Shown here one piece after another: positions 40,970 to 48,932 of a stretch of DNA of 54,059 nt (position 1 is its first letter; the number at the start of each line of letters is the position of its first letter). The DNA comes from Ilumatobacteraceae bacterium (GTDB lineage Bacteria > Actinomycetota > Acidimicrobiia > Acidimicrobiales > Iamiaceae): NCBI GenBank assembly GCA_025463265.1, contig JAOBWH010000197.1, positions 1-54,059 on the forward strand, in the 5' to 3' direction. A program made the translations under genes and the position numbers. The notes under the pieces are model-generated. The model saw nothing but the letters and a program-made list of their open reading frames with translations. It did no database searches and was not told the DNA's origin.

Positions 40970-42361
40970 TCAGGAGTCGAAGCCGAGGCCGAGGCGGTCG
41001 AGGGTCCGGAGCCAGAGGTTGCGGCGGCCGCCGTTGCGATCGGCCTGGGCCAGCGACCAGCGGGTGGCGGAGATCCCCGCCCAGGCCAGGGGCTCGGGCG
41101 GGAACGGGATCGGCGTCGAGCGGACCATCGCGGTGCGGGTGCGCTCGGTCTCCTCGCCGGCGAGGTGGTCGAGCATCACCTGGGCACCGAACCGGGTGGC
41201 GCCGACGCCCAGCCCGGTGAAGCCGGCCGCATACGCGACCCGGCCGTCGAGCGCGGTGCCGAAGAAGGCGCAGAAGCGGGTGCAGGTGTCGATGGGGCCG
41301 CCCCACGTGTGGCTGAAGCGCAGGCCTTCGAGCTGGGGGAACACGGCGAAGAAGTGCTCGGCCAGGGTCTGGGCGGTCGCCGGCGCGTGGTCGTAGCGGT
41401 CCCGGACCCGCCCGCCCCAGTGGTAGATCGCGTCGTAGCCGCCCCACAGGATCCGGTGGTCGGCGGTCTGGCGGTAGTAGTGGAACCGGTTGGCGCTGTC
41501 GCCGATGCCCTGTCGGTCCGACCACCCGATCGCGGTGCGCTGGTCGGGCGTCAGCGGCTCGGTGACCAGCACGTGGTCGTACACGGGCACGGTGAGGAGC
41601 CGGGTCCGCTTCACGAGCGACGGGAACACGTTGGTGCCGAGCGCCACCTGCCGGGCATCGATGGTGCCCCGCGCCGCGGTGAGGCGGACGCCACCTTCGG
41701 GTCGGCGGTCCAGCCCGGTGACGGGGGTGTGCTCGACGATCCGCACGCCGAGGCGCTCGCACGCGTCGGCGAGCCCCCAGGCCAGGCGGGCCGGGTCCAC
41801 GAGGGCGGTGGTCCGGTCGAGGTGGGCGGCCAGGTAGGTGGGTGAGTGGACCTCCGCCTGGATCCGCTCGCGGTCCCAGAACGCCTCGTCGGGATCGTCG
41901 GGATCGGTGGGGATCAGCCCGTCGACCTGGTACGGCTCGGTGGCGACCGTCAGCTCGCCGGTCCGCTCGAAGTCGCAGGCGATCCCGTGGCGGGCGACCG
42001 CTTCCTCGAGCTCGTCGAGGTTGCGGCGGCCGAGGGCGGCGAGGCGGGCGTACTCGTGGGGCCAGCGCTCGCGTCCGTTGGCCTCCCCGTGGGTGAGGCT
42101 CGCGGCGCAGAACCCGCCGTTGCGCCCCGACGCCGCCCAACCGATCCGGTCGCCCTCGATGAGCACGACGTCGCGCTGGGGGTCGCGCTCCTTGGCGAGG
42201 AGCGCCGTCCACAGCCCGCTGTAGCCGCCGCCCACCACCGCCAGGTCGCACGCCGTCGGTCCGGCCAGCGGAGGCCGCGCCGCGGGCCGGTCGGGCCGAT
42301 CGAGCCAGAACGAGCCCCGCTGGGCATCGGCGAGCGAGCGGGTGATGTGCGCGGCCACCAT
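40970..42361 (-). CDS. FAD-dependent amine/amino-acid oxidoreductase (DAO family)
   Basis: A 463-residue flavoprotein. The dinucleotide fold is CDLAVVGGGYSGLWTALLAKE, followed by VVLIEGDRIGWAASGRNGGFC, the SGRNGG motif of gamma-glutamylputrescine-oxidase-like members. VYDHVLVTEPLT, ILWGGYDAIYHW and AYAAGFTGLGVGATRFGAQV complete the DAO domain. It should oxidise a primary or secondary amine to an imine with H2O2 release. The next divergent gene, glutathione peroxidase, may deal with that peroxide, but this is inference. An ATG six codons upstream (42379) is an alternative start. Confidence 0.88.
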   Translation of the reverse strand: MVAAHITRSLADAQRGSFWLDRPDRPAARPPLAGPTACDLAVVGGGYSGLWTALLAKERDPQRDVVLIEGDRIGWAASGRNGGFCAASLTHGEANGRERWPHEYARLAALGRRNLDELEEAVARHGIACDFERTGELTVATEPYQVDGLIPTDPDDPDEAFWDRERIQAEVHSPTYLAAHLDRTTALVDPARLAWGLADACERLGVRIVEHTPVTGLDRRPEGGVRLTAARGTIDARQVALGTNVFPSLVKRTRLLTVPVYDHVLVTEPLTPDQRTAIGWSDRQGIGDSANRFHYYRQTADHRILWGGYDAIYHWGGRVRDRYDHAPATAQTLAEHFFAVFPQLEGLRFSHTWGGPIDTCTRFCAFFGTALDGRVAYAAGFTGLGVGATRFGAQVMLDHLAGEETERTRTAMVRSTPIPFPPEPLAWAGISATRWSLAQADRNGGRRNLWLRTLDRLGLGFDS

Positions 42362-42466
42362 GGCGCCAGCCTGCCCCATCCGTGGAAGGCTGCGGCCCCG
42401 AACGCTGTTGCAGCACCTGCCCGTACGTCCCATGGGCTGTCGCCGTCCCTCGACCCAAGGATCCCC

Positions 42467-42952
42467 GTGACCACGCTCCACGACTTCACCGCCACCTCCC
42501 TCGCCGGCGCCGAGACCGACCTCGCCCAGTACAAGGGCAAAGCCGTCCTGGTGGTCAACACCGCATCGAAGTGCGGCTTCACCCCGCAGTACGAGGGGCT
42601 CGAGAAGCTCTACGAGGAGTACGAGGACAAGGGCCTCGTGGTCCTCGGGTTCCCGTGCGACCAGTTCGGCCACCAGGAGCCGGGCACCGAGGCCGAGATC
42701 GAGGAGTTCTGCCAGCTGAACTACGGCGTGAAGTTCCCGATGTTCGCCAAGGTCGACGTGAACGGGTCCGACGCCCACCCGCTCTACCAGTGGCTGAAGG
42801 ACCAGAAAGGCGGGGTGCTCGGCAGCAAGATCAAGTGGAACTTCACCAAGTTCCTCATCGATCCCGACGGGAACGTCGTCGACCGCTACGCCTCCACCAC
42901 CAAGCCCGAGAAGCTGGTCGACGACATCGAGAAGGTCCTGCCCAAGGCCTGA
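42467..42952 (+). CDS. Glutathione peroxidase family (thioredoxin-dependent type)
   Basis: A 161-residue peroxidase. NTASKCGFTPQY holds the catalytic Cys36 (not selenocysteine). FPCDQFGHQEPG holds Cys64 and the conserved Gln. KWNFTKFLIDPDG supplies the Trp and Asn of the active site. Cys64 and later residues suggest a two-Cys, thioredoxin-linked mechanism, as in most bacterial members. The usual FPCNQF reads FPCDQF here. A CCAAGGA site 7 nt before the GTG supports the start. It removes H2O2 and lipid peroxides. Confidence 0.93.
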   Translation: MTTLHDFTATSLAGAETDLAQYKGKAVLVVNTASKCGFTPQYEGLEKLYEEYEDKGLVVLGFPCDQFGHQEPGTEAEIEEFCQLNYGVKFPMFAKVDVNGSDAHPLYQWLKDQKGGVLGSKIKWNFTKFLIDPDGNVVDRYASTTKPEKLVDDIEKVLPKA

Positions 42953-42999
42953 ACCGCCCCGCAGGGCCGGCCTGCCCGTCGGGCGGGTCCTGGGTGAAG

Positions 43000-43028
43000 T
43001 TGACCGATCGGGGCGACGTGGGTACGTT
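43000..43028 (+). promoter_or_regulatory. Promoter of the tetR-hydroxylase operon (TTGACC-N17-TACGTT)
   Basis: TTGACC at 43000-43005, a 17-nt spacer, TACGTT at 43023-43028, then 7 nt to the GTG at 43036. This is near-consensus sigma-70 spacing with a start point at or beside the start codon. Best-formed promoter in the window. Confidence 0.8.
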
Positions 43029-43052
43029 TTCCGACGTGCCTTCGGAAAACGT
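43024..43052. promoter_or_regulatory. TetR autoregulatory operator across -10 box and start codon
   Basis: Perfect 11-bp arms ACGTTTTCCGA and TCGGAAAACGT separated by 7 nt. The left arm covers the -10 box and the right arm lies in codons 3-6 of the tetR gene, so binding would block initiation directly. Confidence 0.85.
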
Positions 43053-43827
43053 CGTCAGCTCGGAACCGGTCGATCGGCGGGCCCGCAAGCGCGAGGCGCG
43101 GCGGGACCACCTGCTCGACCTCGCGCTCGACCTGGTCGACGCGCACGGCGTCGACGGGCTCACGATGGCGGCGCTCGCTGAGGCCGGCGACTACGCCACC
43201 GCCTCGCTGTACACCTACTTCGCCTCGCGCAGCGCCCTGCTGGCCGCGCTCCAGGAGCGGGCCCTGGTGGTCCTCGGCCGGGTGGCCGACGAGGGGGCCG
43301 CCCGCTGGGACGAGGCCCTCGCCGCCGATCCCGGCGCCACGCCCGAGGTGGCCGCGCTCGCCCGGCTCTGCGCCTTCTCCGACCTGTTCCTCGCCGCGCC
43401 GGTCCAGCACCGCCGGGAGTTCCGCCTCCAGCAGCAGCTGCTCGTCACGCCCGGGGCCGAGGAGGCCGCCGACGCCAGCACGGTGCTGCCGGTCGCCATG
43501 TTGGTGCTCGGGGTGCCCCAGCGGCTGCTCGCCGAAGCGGTCGCCGTCGGCGCGCTGCGCCCAGGTGGCCCGGTGGAGGACCCGCTCGGCGGCCCGGTCG
43601 ACGCCTCGTTCGCACGCACGCTCGCCTGGGTCGTCGCCCTCAACGGCGCGCTGCTCACCGATGGGCTGGTGACCGGGATGCCCACCACGGGCACCGCCCT
43701 CGGCACCCAGCTCACCGACGCCCTGCTCGCCGGATGGGGCGCCGATCCCGTCGCCCTCACGGCCGCCCGCACCCGATCCGCCGGCTGGAAGCCCGTCGGC
43801 CCGCCTCCCGCAAGGACCCTCCGATGA
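43036..43827 (+). CDS. TetR family regulator (autoregulated)
   Basis: A 263-residue regulator. RRARKREARRDHLLDLALDLVDAHGVDGLTMAALAEAGDYATASLYTYFASRSALLAAL is a full TetR DNA-binding domain with the classic YTYFxSR ending. The C-terminal part has ALNGALLTDGL, typical of TetR_C. The GTG start is set by the leaderless promoter 7 nt upstream. A 29-bp palindrome covers the start, so the protein very likely represses its own operon. Its TGA overlaps the ATG of the hydroxylase gene (ATGA), so the two are coupled; the signal molecule may be a lipid. Confidence 0.92.
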   Translation: MPSENVVSSEPVDRRARKREARRDHLLDLALDLVDAHGVDGLTMAALAEAGDYATASLYTYFASRSALLAALQERALVVLGRVADEGAARWDEALAADPGATPEVAALARLCAFSDLFLAAPVQHRREFRLQQQLLVTPGAEEAADASTVLPVAMLVLGVPQRLLAEAVAVGALRPGGPVEDPLGGPVDASFARTLAWVVALNGALLTDGLVTGMPTTGTALGTQLTDALLAGWGADPVALTAARTRSAGWKPVGPPPARTLR

Positions 43828-44459
43828 TCACCGCGCTCTCCCTGCTCGGCGCGTTCGCCGCCGGCTTCGCCCTCTGGATCTTGTTCGAGTACCTGCTCCA
43901 CCGCTTCGCCATGCACCAGCTGCACGGCCGGGGGATCATGAGCCGGGAACACCTCCACCACCACATCGCCGCGGGGTGGACGTTCTCGTTCCTCCACCTC
44001 CTCAGCTGGGCCGGGATGCTCATCGTCGGCTTCGTGCTCTGGCTCCCGCTCGGCTGGATCACGGTCAGCCTCCCGTTCGGGATCACCACCGCGGTGGGCT
44101 GGACCGCCGGCTACTTCTTCTACGAGCACCAGCACGCCCAGGCCCACCTCCGAGCGCCGCGCAACGGCTACGAGACCTGGCTGCGCAAGCACCACTTCCA
44201 CCACCACTTCGGCCACCCGATGGCGAACCACGGGGTCACGCTCCCGATCTGGGACCGGGTGTTCGGCACCCTCGAGGTGCCCGATCAGGTGCGGGTCCCG
44301 CGCCGCATGGCCCAGGCGTGGATGCTCGGCCCCGACGGCGAGATCCGAGACGAGTTCGCCGCCGACTACGTGCTCGTCGGCACGGCCACCACCACCTCGG
44401 AGCGCCAGAGCCAGCTCGACAAGGTCCGCGCCTTCGCCTCCATCGCCCCCGAGGACTGA
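43824..44459 (+). CDS. Fatty acid hydroxylase / sterol desaturase family protein
   Basis: A 211-residue membrane diiron enzyme. Histidine clusters HRFAMH, HLHHH, HQHAQAH and HHFHHHF match the 8-His metal site of the ERG3/FA_hydroxylase family. They sit between hydrophobic segments (LLGAFAAGFALWILFEYLL, LLSWAGMLIVGFVLWLPLGWI). It would hydroxylate or desaturate a membrane lipid with O2. Co-transcribed with, and probably controlled by, the TetR protein encoded just before it. Confidence 0.9.
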   Translation: MITALSLLGAFAAGFALWILFEYLLHRFAMHQLHGRGIMSREHLHHHIAAGWTFSFLHLLSWAGMLIVGFVLWLPLGWITVSLPFGITTAVGWTAGYFFYEHQHAQAHLRAPRNGYETWLRKHHFHHHFGHPMANHGVTLPIWDRVFGTLEVPDQVRVPRRMAQAWMLGPDGEIRDEFAADYVLVGTATTTSERQSQLDKVRAFASIAPED

Positions 44460-44598
44460 CCGGCTCTGTGGGCCCGGTGCGCTTCCATCGCCGCCATCGG
44501 CGACCGGAGGCGAAGGCCCGTGCGCGGCGCGCCCTACAGGACCACGACGGTCCGGCCGATGAGTGAGGACCGGCATCGAGGGGAAGAGAAGCACGCGC

Positions 44599-46728
44599 AT
44601 GACCGACGTGACCGCATCCCCGAGCCGCATCGCGGGAGATCCCGAGGAGTTCCAGCTCGCCTTCGAGCAGGCCCCCATCGGGATCGCACTCGTGGCCCCC
44701 GACGGCCGCTTCCTCTGGGTCAACGCCGCGCTGAGCCGGATCTGCGGCTACCCGGCGGCGGAGCTCCTCCGGCTCACCTTCCAGGACATCACCCACCCGG
44801 AGGACCTCGACGCCGACCTGGCCCAGGTCGAGGAGATGATCGCCGGGAGCATCACGGCGTACACGATGGAGAAGCGGTACTTCCACGCTCGCGGCCACGA
44901 GGTACCGGTGCAGCTCGACGTGTCGCTGGTCCGGGCTCCGGACGGCAGTCCGCGGTACTTCATCTCCCACGTGCAGGACATCACGGAGCGCCGCGGCACC
45001 CGTGACGCCCTGGCCTCGGCTCACGATGCGCTGCGTGCGAGCCAGCAGCGCTTCGCCGCGCTGGTCGAGCGCAGCACCGACATCATCTGCATCATCGACG
45101 AGCAGGGGTGCATCGCCTACCACAGCCCTGCGGCGGAGCGGCTGCTCGGCTACCTGCCCGGCTCGTGGCTCGGCACGCCGTTCACGGCGGTGGTCCACCC
45201 CGAGGATCAGGCCGGGCTCAACGAGACGTTCCGGCGGCTGGTGCTGGACCCGACGCACACCCCGCTGACCGAGGTCCGGGTGACCACCGCCGATGGGGAT
45301 TGGCGGCACGTGGAGATCGTGGCCACCAACCGGCTGAGCGACCCGGCGGTGGGCGGCATCGTCGCCAACGTCCGTGACGTGACGGAGCGCTCCGAGGCCG
45401 CCACCCGGCTCGCCTGGCAGGCGTTCCACGATTCGCTGACCGGGCTGCCCAACCGTGCCCTGCTCGCCGACCGGCTCGGCCACGCCGTGGAGCGCGCCCG
45501 GCGGGCGGGGGACCTCACCGCCTTGCTCTTCTTGGACCTCGATCGCTTCAAGCTGGTCAACGACTCGATGGGTCACGAGGCCGGCGACCTGCTCCTCATC
45601 GAGGTGGCCCAGCGTCTGCAGCAGGCCGTGCGCACCGGCGACTCGGTCGCCCGGCTGGGCGGTGACGAGTTCGTGGTGCTGGTGGAGTCGGTCGGTGAGA
45701 CCGACGAGGTCTCCGCCCTGGCCGAACGCATCGGCGACGTGGTGTCGGCACCGATCCAGCTGCCCCAGGGGATGGTCACCGTCACCGCCTCGATCGGCAT
45801 CGCCTACGACAGCGGCCGAGGGCCCGAGCACCTGCTCCGCGATGCGGACACCGCCCTGTACCGGGCGAAGGACAAGGGCCGGAACCGGTACCACGTCTTC
45901 ACCGAGTCGCTGCGGACCGCGGCGCTCCGTCGCATGACCGCGGAGCAGGAGCTGCGCGACGCACTGGAGCACGGCCGCCTCGAGGTCCACTACCAGCCGA
46001 TCGTGGATCTGGCCGACGGCAACGTCCACGCCGTCGAGGCCCTGCTGCGCATCCGCACCGAGGACGGCGGCCTCGAGCTCCCCGGCGAGTACATCGAGGT
46101 GGCCGACGAGAGCGGGCTGATCGTGCCGGTCGGTGCCGCCGTGCTGGAGATGGCCTGCGCCGCCATGGGCACCTGGCGGGCCAGGTACGGCGACGGCGGG
46201 CCGCACCACGTGGCGGTCAACGTGTCGGCTCGGGAGCTGGCGTCGGCCGGCTTCACCGATCGCGTTCTGCAGGCGCTCGAGGGCAACGACCTGGTGGCCG
46301 CCGACCTGGTCCTGGAGTTCACCGAGGCGACGGTGATCGGGGCCGACCGTCCCACGCTCCGAGCGGTGGACTGGCTGCACCAGCTCGGGGTCGGGCTCTC
46401 CATCGACGACTTCGGCACCGGCTACTCGAGCCTCGCCTACCTGAAGCGGTTCCCGATCCGGTCGGTGAAGCTGGACCGCACGTTCGTCGGCGGGCTCGGC
46501 GTCGACCCGAGCGATGCGGAGATCGTCAAGGCGGTGATCACGCTCGGCCGTTCGCTCGGCCTGGAGGTCGTGGCCGAGGGGATCGAGACCCTCGATCAGC
46601 TCCGCCGCCTGGAGGAGCTGGGGTGCCACTTCGGCCAGGGCTTCCTGCTGGGCCACCCGGTCGCATCGACGGACCTCCGCTTCGGCGGGCCGGTGCTCCC
46701 GGCGTTCACCCGCCGCCCGATGGCCTGA
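44599..46728 (+). CDS. PAS-PAS-GGDEF-EAL cyclic-di-GMP enzyme
   Basis: A 709-residue signalling protein. Two PAS sensor domains lie at about residues 18-130 (FQLAFEQAPIGIALVAPDGRFLWVN) and 148-265 (RFAALVERSTDIICIIDEQG). GGDEF follows at 275-435 with intact RLGGDEF and an RxxD I-site (RTGD) five residues before it. EAL at 450-700 has VEALLRI, DDFGTGYSSL and VVAEGIE. All catalytic signatures are present, so both synthesis and breakdown of c-di-GMP are possible. No membrane helix is seen, so it is cytosolic. The start is the ATG after GGGAAGAGAAG; another ATG lies 12 codons upstream. Confidence 0.95.
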   Translation: MTDVTASPSRIAGDPEEFQLAFEQAPIGIALVAPDGRFLWVNAALSRICGYPAAELLRLTFQDITHPEDLDADLAQVEEMIAGSITAYTMEKRYFHARGHEVPVQLDVSLVRAPDGSPRYFISHVQDITERRGTRDALASAHDALRASQQRFAALVERSTDIICIIDEQGCIAYHSPAAERLLGYLPGSWLGTPFTAVVHPEDQAGLNETFRRLVLDPTHTPLTEVRVTTADGDWRHVEIVATNRLSDPAVGGIVANVRDVTERSEAATRLAWQAFHDSLTGLPNRALLADRLGHAVERARRAGDLTALLFLDLDRFKLVNDSMGHEAGDLLLIEVAQRLQQAVRTGDSVARLGGDEFVVLVESVGETDEVSALAERIGDVVSAPIQLPQGMVTVTASIGIAYDSGRGPEHLLRDADTALYRAKDKGRNRYHVFTESLRTAALRRMTAEQELRDALEHGRLEVHYQPIVDLADGNVHAVEALLRIRTEDGGLELPGEYIEVADESGLIVPVGAAVLEMACAAMGTWRARYGDGGPHHVAVNVSARELASAGFTDRVLQALEGNDLVAADLVLEFTEATVIGADRPTLRAVDWLHQLGVGLSIDDFGTGYSSLAYLKRFPIRSVKLDRTFVGGLGVDPSDAEIVKAVITLGRSLGLEVVAEGIETLDQLRRLEELGCHFGQGFLLGHPVASTDLRFGGPVLPAFTRRPMA

Positions 46729-46767
46729 CGGTCCGACCCCAGTCCCGTTCCCGAACGGCGGGCCGTC

Positions 46768-47118
46768 TCAGTGCCGGCCGGGCACCTGGGGGGCGGTCAC
46801 GCGCGTGCGGATGACCCGGTCGCTGCACCAGATCGCGATCACGCCGATCGCGATGAGCCCGACGACGATGGCGATCACCTTCTTGGCCGCGCTCTCCGAG
46901 TACGTGCTGCTCGTGCACACCAGCTCGAGCTTGGCGTCGTCCGGCGCGTTGGCGGGAAGCCGCCGGCCGTTGTCGAGCTCGGTGTTCGCCGGGCACACCA
47001 TCGGGCTGAGCGGCTGCACCGCGCTGGGCAGGAACAGGCTGGCCACGAGGATGAAGACGGCCAAGAGGATGCAGATCCTTCCGGCCCATCTCAGGAGGAG
47101 GCTGGTCGTCCGTTCCAT
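46768..47118 (-). CDS. Two-helix membrane protein of unknown function
   Basis: A 116-residue protein. The N-terminal helix (LLRWAGRICILLAVFILVASLFL) and C-terminal helix (VIAIVVGLIAIGVIAIWCSD) enclose an outer loop of about 45 residues with two Cys (MVCPANTEL, LVCTSSTYS), likely a disulphide. No family recognised. The start is the ATG 6 nt after TACAGT, a leaderless arrangement; a longer frame upstream crosses that box. It is divergent from the DUF4214 gene and convergent with the c-di-GMP gene. Confidence 0.7.
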   Translation of the reverse strand: MERTTSLLLRWAGRICILLAVFILVASLFLPSAVQPLSPMVCPANTELDNGRRLPANAPDDAKLELVCTSSTYSESAAKKVIAIVVGLIAIGVIAIWCSDRVIRTRVTAPQVPGRH

Positions 47119-47124
47119 CGGCTC

Positions 47125-47130
47125 ACTGTA
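47125..47130 (-). promoter_or_regulatory. -10 box (TACAGT), leaderless type
   Basis: TACAGT on the minus strand with 6 nt to the ATG at 47118; no ribosome site is present. Confidence 0.5.
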
Positions 47131-47235
47131 CGAAACCTCCGTGCGTTCGGACAGAGGCGTTTGATCATTTTCCGTGACCTGACACATACGCCCCGTGTTC
47201 GCCGGGGCTGGGTGGCACCGGTCCGGGTCTGGGCG

Positions 47236-47241
47236 TACGGT
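47236..47241 (+). promoter_or_regulatory. -10 box (TACGGT), leadered type
   Basis: TACGGT lies 28 nt before the ATG at 47270. The leader carries GGAGGGGG. Confidence 0.5.
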
Positions 47242-47269
47242 GGCCGGCAGCGACGGAGGGGGTACCGGG

Positions 47270-48295
47270 ATGGCTCGGAGCGACCGGTTGGGCGGACGGC
47301 GGAGGTTGGTCGCGGTCCTGGTGGTGGGCGGGGTCGCCGCTGGCGTGGTCGCGATCGGCGGGGTGGACCCGGCGGGAGCATCGGGTCAGGCGCCCGTCGC
47401 GGTGGCCGACACCTTCCACGCCGCCGGCGGCGTGGAGCGCACGGTCGACGCCCCCGGCGTCTTGGCCAACGACACCGATGGCGAGGGCGACGCGCTCACG
47501 GCCTCCATCGTCACGGGCGCCTCCAACGGGCAGCTGAGCCTGAAGCCCGATGGTTCGTTCACCTACGAGGCCGACGCCGACTTCACCGGCACCGACACGT
47601 TCGCCTACCGCGCCGACGACGGGACCGAGCTCTCCGAGACCGTGCAGGTCAGCATCGTGGTCCGGTCGCCGTTGGAGTCCTACGTGACCGCGCTCTACGA
47701 CGACTTCTTGTCGCGGGCTCCAGACCCCTCCGGCCTGCGGTTCTGGGTCAGCCGCATCGAGCGCATGGTCGAGACCCGGGAGAGCGTCGCTCGACGCATG
47801 GCGATCTCGCACGAGTACTCGGTGAAGGTCGTCAACCGGATGTATGGCGACGTGCTGGGCCGGAGCGTCGACCCGTCCGGCCGCGAGTACTGGGCGAAGC
47901 GGATCCAGAAGGGGATGAGCCCCTCCACGCTGCTCTTCCAGCTGATGGGGTCCAACGAGTTCCTGACCAGGTCGGGCGGAACGCCGGGTGGCTTCATCGA
48001 CAAGGTCTACGCCGCCATCGTCGACCGTCCGCCCACCGAGACCGAGCGGGCCCAAGCCGTCGCTCGGATCGAGTCCGGTCGGCGGCGCCAGCCGATCATC
48101 GGCGAGCTGTACTTCGGCACGGAGTCGCGGACGCGACGGGTGCGCGTCCAGTACCTCGATCTGCTCGACCGGGAGCCGACCTCGGAGGAGCTCGATGCGG
48201 GGGTGGCCAAGCTGGTCGGGATCGTCGACGACGTCGACTTCGCCGTGTGGCTCGCCAGCAGCACCGAGTACCTGTTCGCGTCCTACACCGAGTAG
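47270..48295 (+). CDS. Exported Ig-like/cadherin-like + DUF4214 protein
   Basis: A 341-residue secreted protein. The signal segment is RRLVAVLVVGGVAAGVVAIGG. Residues 45-125 form a tandem-Ig/cadherin-like domain: VLANDTDGEGDALTASIVTGASNGQLSLKPDGSFTYEADADFTGTDTFAYRADDG. Residues 130-340 hold DUF4214 units (YVTALYDDFLSRAPDPSGLRFWVSRIE and VVNRMYGDVLGRSVDPSGREYWAKRI). DUF4214 is a helical repeat found in S-layer and surface proteins and thought to mediate adhesion or anchoring. It may work with the second DUF4214 protein at 49841. Confidence 0.85.
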   Translation: MARSDRLGGRRRLVAVLVVGGVAAGVVAIGGVDPAGASGQAPVAVADTFHAAGGVERTVDAPGVLANDTDGEGDALTASIVTGASNGQLSLKPDGSFTYEADADFTGTDTFAYRADDGTELSETVQVSIVVRSPLESYVTALYDDFLSRAPDPSGLRFWVSRIERMVETRESVARRMAISHEYSVKVVNRMYGDVLGRSVDPSGREYWAKRIQKGMSPSTLLFQLMGSNEFLTRSGGTPGGFIDKVYAAIVDRPPTETERAQAVARIESGRRRQPIIGELYFGTESRTRRVRVQYLDLLDREPTSEELDAGVAKLVGIVDDVDFAVWLASSTEYLFASYTE

Positions 48296-48297
48296 TC

Positions 48298-48344
48298 GGT
48301 CCGGAGCCCACCGGGCCGCCCCGGCCTACCGGGCTGCGCGGACC
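48298..48344. terminator. Possible terminator structure
   Basis: Outer arms GGTCCG / CGGACC and inner arms AGCCC / GGGCT can pair around a GC-rich loop just after the DUF4214 stop. It is imperfect, and the only structure I see between the convergent stops at 48295 and 48381. Confidence 0.35.
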
Positions 48345-48380
48345 CGGACTTCACCGGGTCTCCGAGCAGTTGCCGTCGGG

Positions 48381-48932
48381 TCAGCGGGCGAGCTGCTCCA
48401 ACAGGTCTCGGTAGGAGGCCAGGTCCGCCACATCGAGGTCCTCGACCTTGCCGCCATCGTCCCACCCGCGCAGCGCCACCGCATCGGCGTGAGCGGGGTG
48501 GGCGGCGAAGCGCGCCGCCTCCTCGGCGTCCATCGGTCCGCCCTGGCGGACGAGGCTGCGCCGGGATCCGTCGGACAGGCCGTCGTGGTACGCCGGGTCG
48601 ACGGCGCATCGGTAGCGCTTGGCCGCCACGTGCAGGGCGATCGGGCCGGTGACCGGCGGCGGGAACACCGCGGCCAGCCAGCGGGCGCCCCGGCCCTCAT
48701 GACCGAGGTCGGCATCGCTCTGGCCGTCGGCGAGGCCGCCGTCGCGCAGCTCGAGCAGGTGCCCGACATCGTGCAGCAGCGCCGCGGCCACCAAGGCGCC
48801 GTCGGCGCCCCCAGCCCGGGCGAGCGCCGCGGTCTGCAGGGCGTGGTCGAGCTGCGACACGTCCTCGTCGTAGTTCTGGGATCCCCACTCGGCGAACAGC
48901 GCCAGCACCTCGGCCACGTCGGCGGCGGGCAT
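48381..48932 (-). CDS. PhnZ-like HD-domain oxygenase
   Basis: A 183-residue HD-domain protein. YDEDVSQLDHALQTAALA, AALLHDVGHLLE (HD pair at 54-55, His58) and later His residues give the mixed-valence diiron site of PhnZ/TmpB-type oxygenases. These cleave the C-P bond of a 1-hydroxy phosphonate to inorganic phosphate. In PhnZ a Tyr-x-x-Glu pair before the QLEH motif gates substrate entry; here the run is one residue shorter (YDED then VSQLDH), so the fit is not exact. It is coupled by TGATG to the dioxygenase gene upstream, as phnY and phnZ are. A 2-aminoethylphosphonate-type substrate is inferred. Confidence 0.8.
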   Translation of the reverse strand: MPAADVAEVLALFAEWGSQNYDEDVSQLDHALQTAALARAGGADGALVAAALLHDVGHLLELRDGGLADGQSDADLGHEGRGARWLAAVFPPPVTGPIALHVAAKRYRCAVDPAYHDGLSDGSRRSLVRQGGPMDAEEAARFAAHPAHADAVALRGWDDGGKVEDLDVADLASYRDLLEQLAR

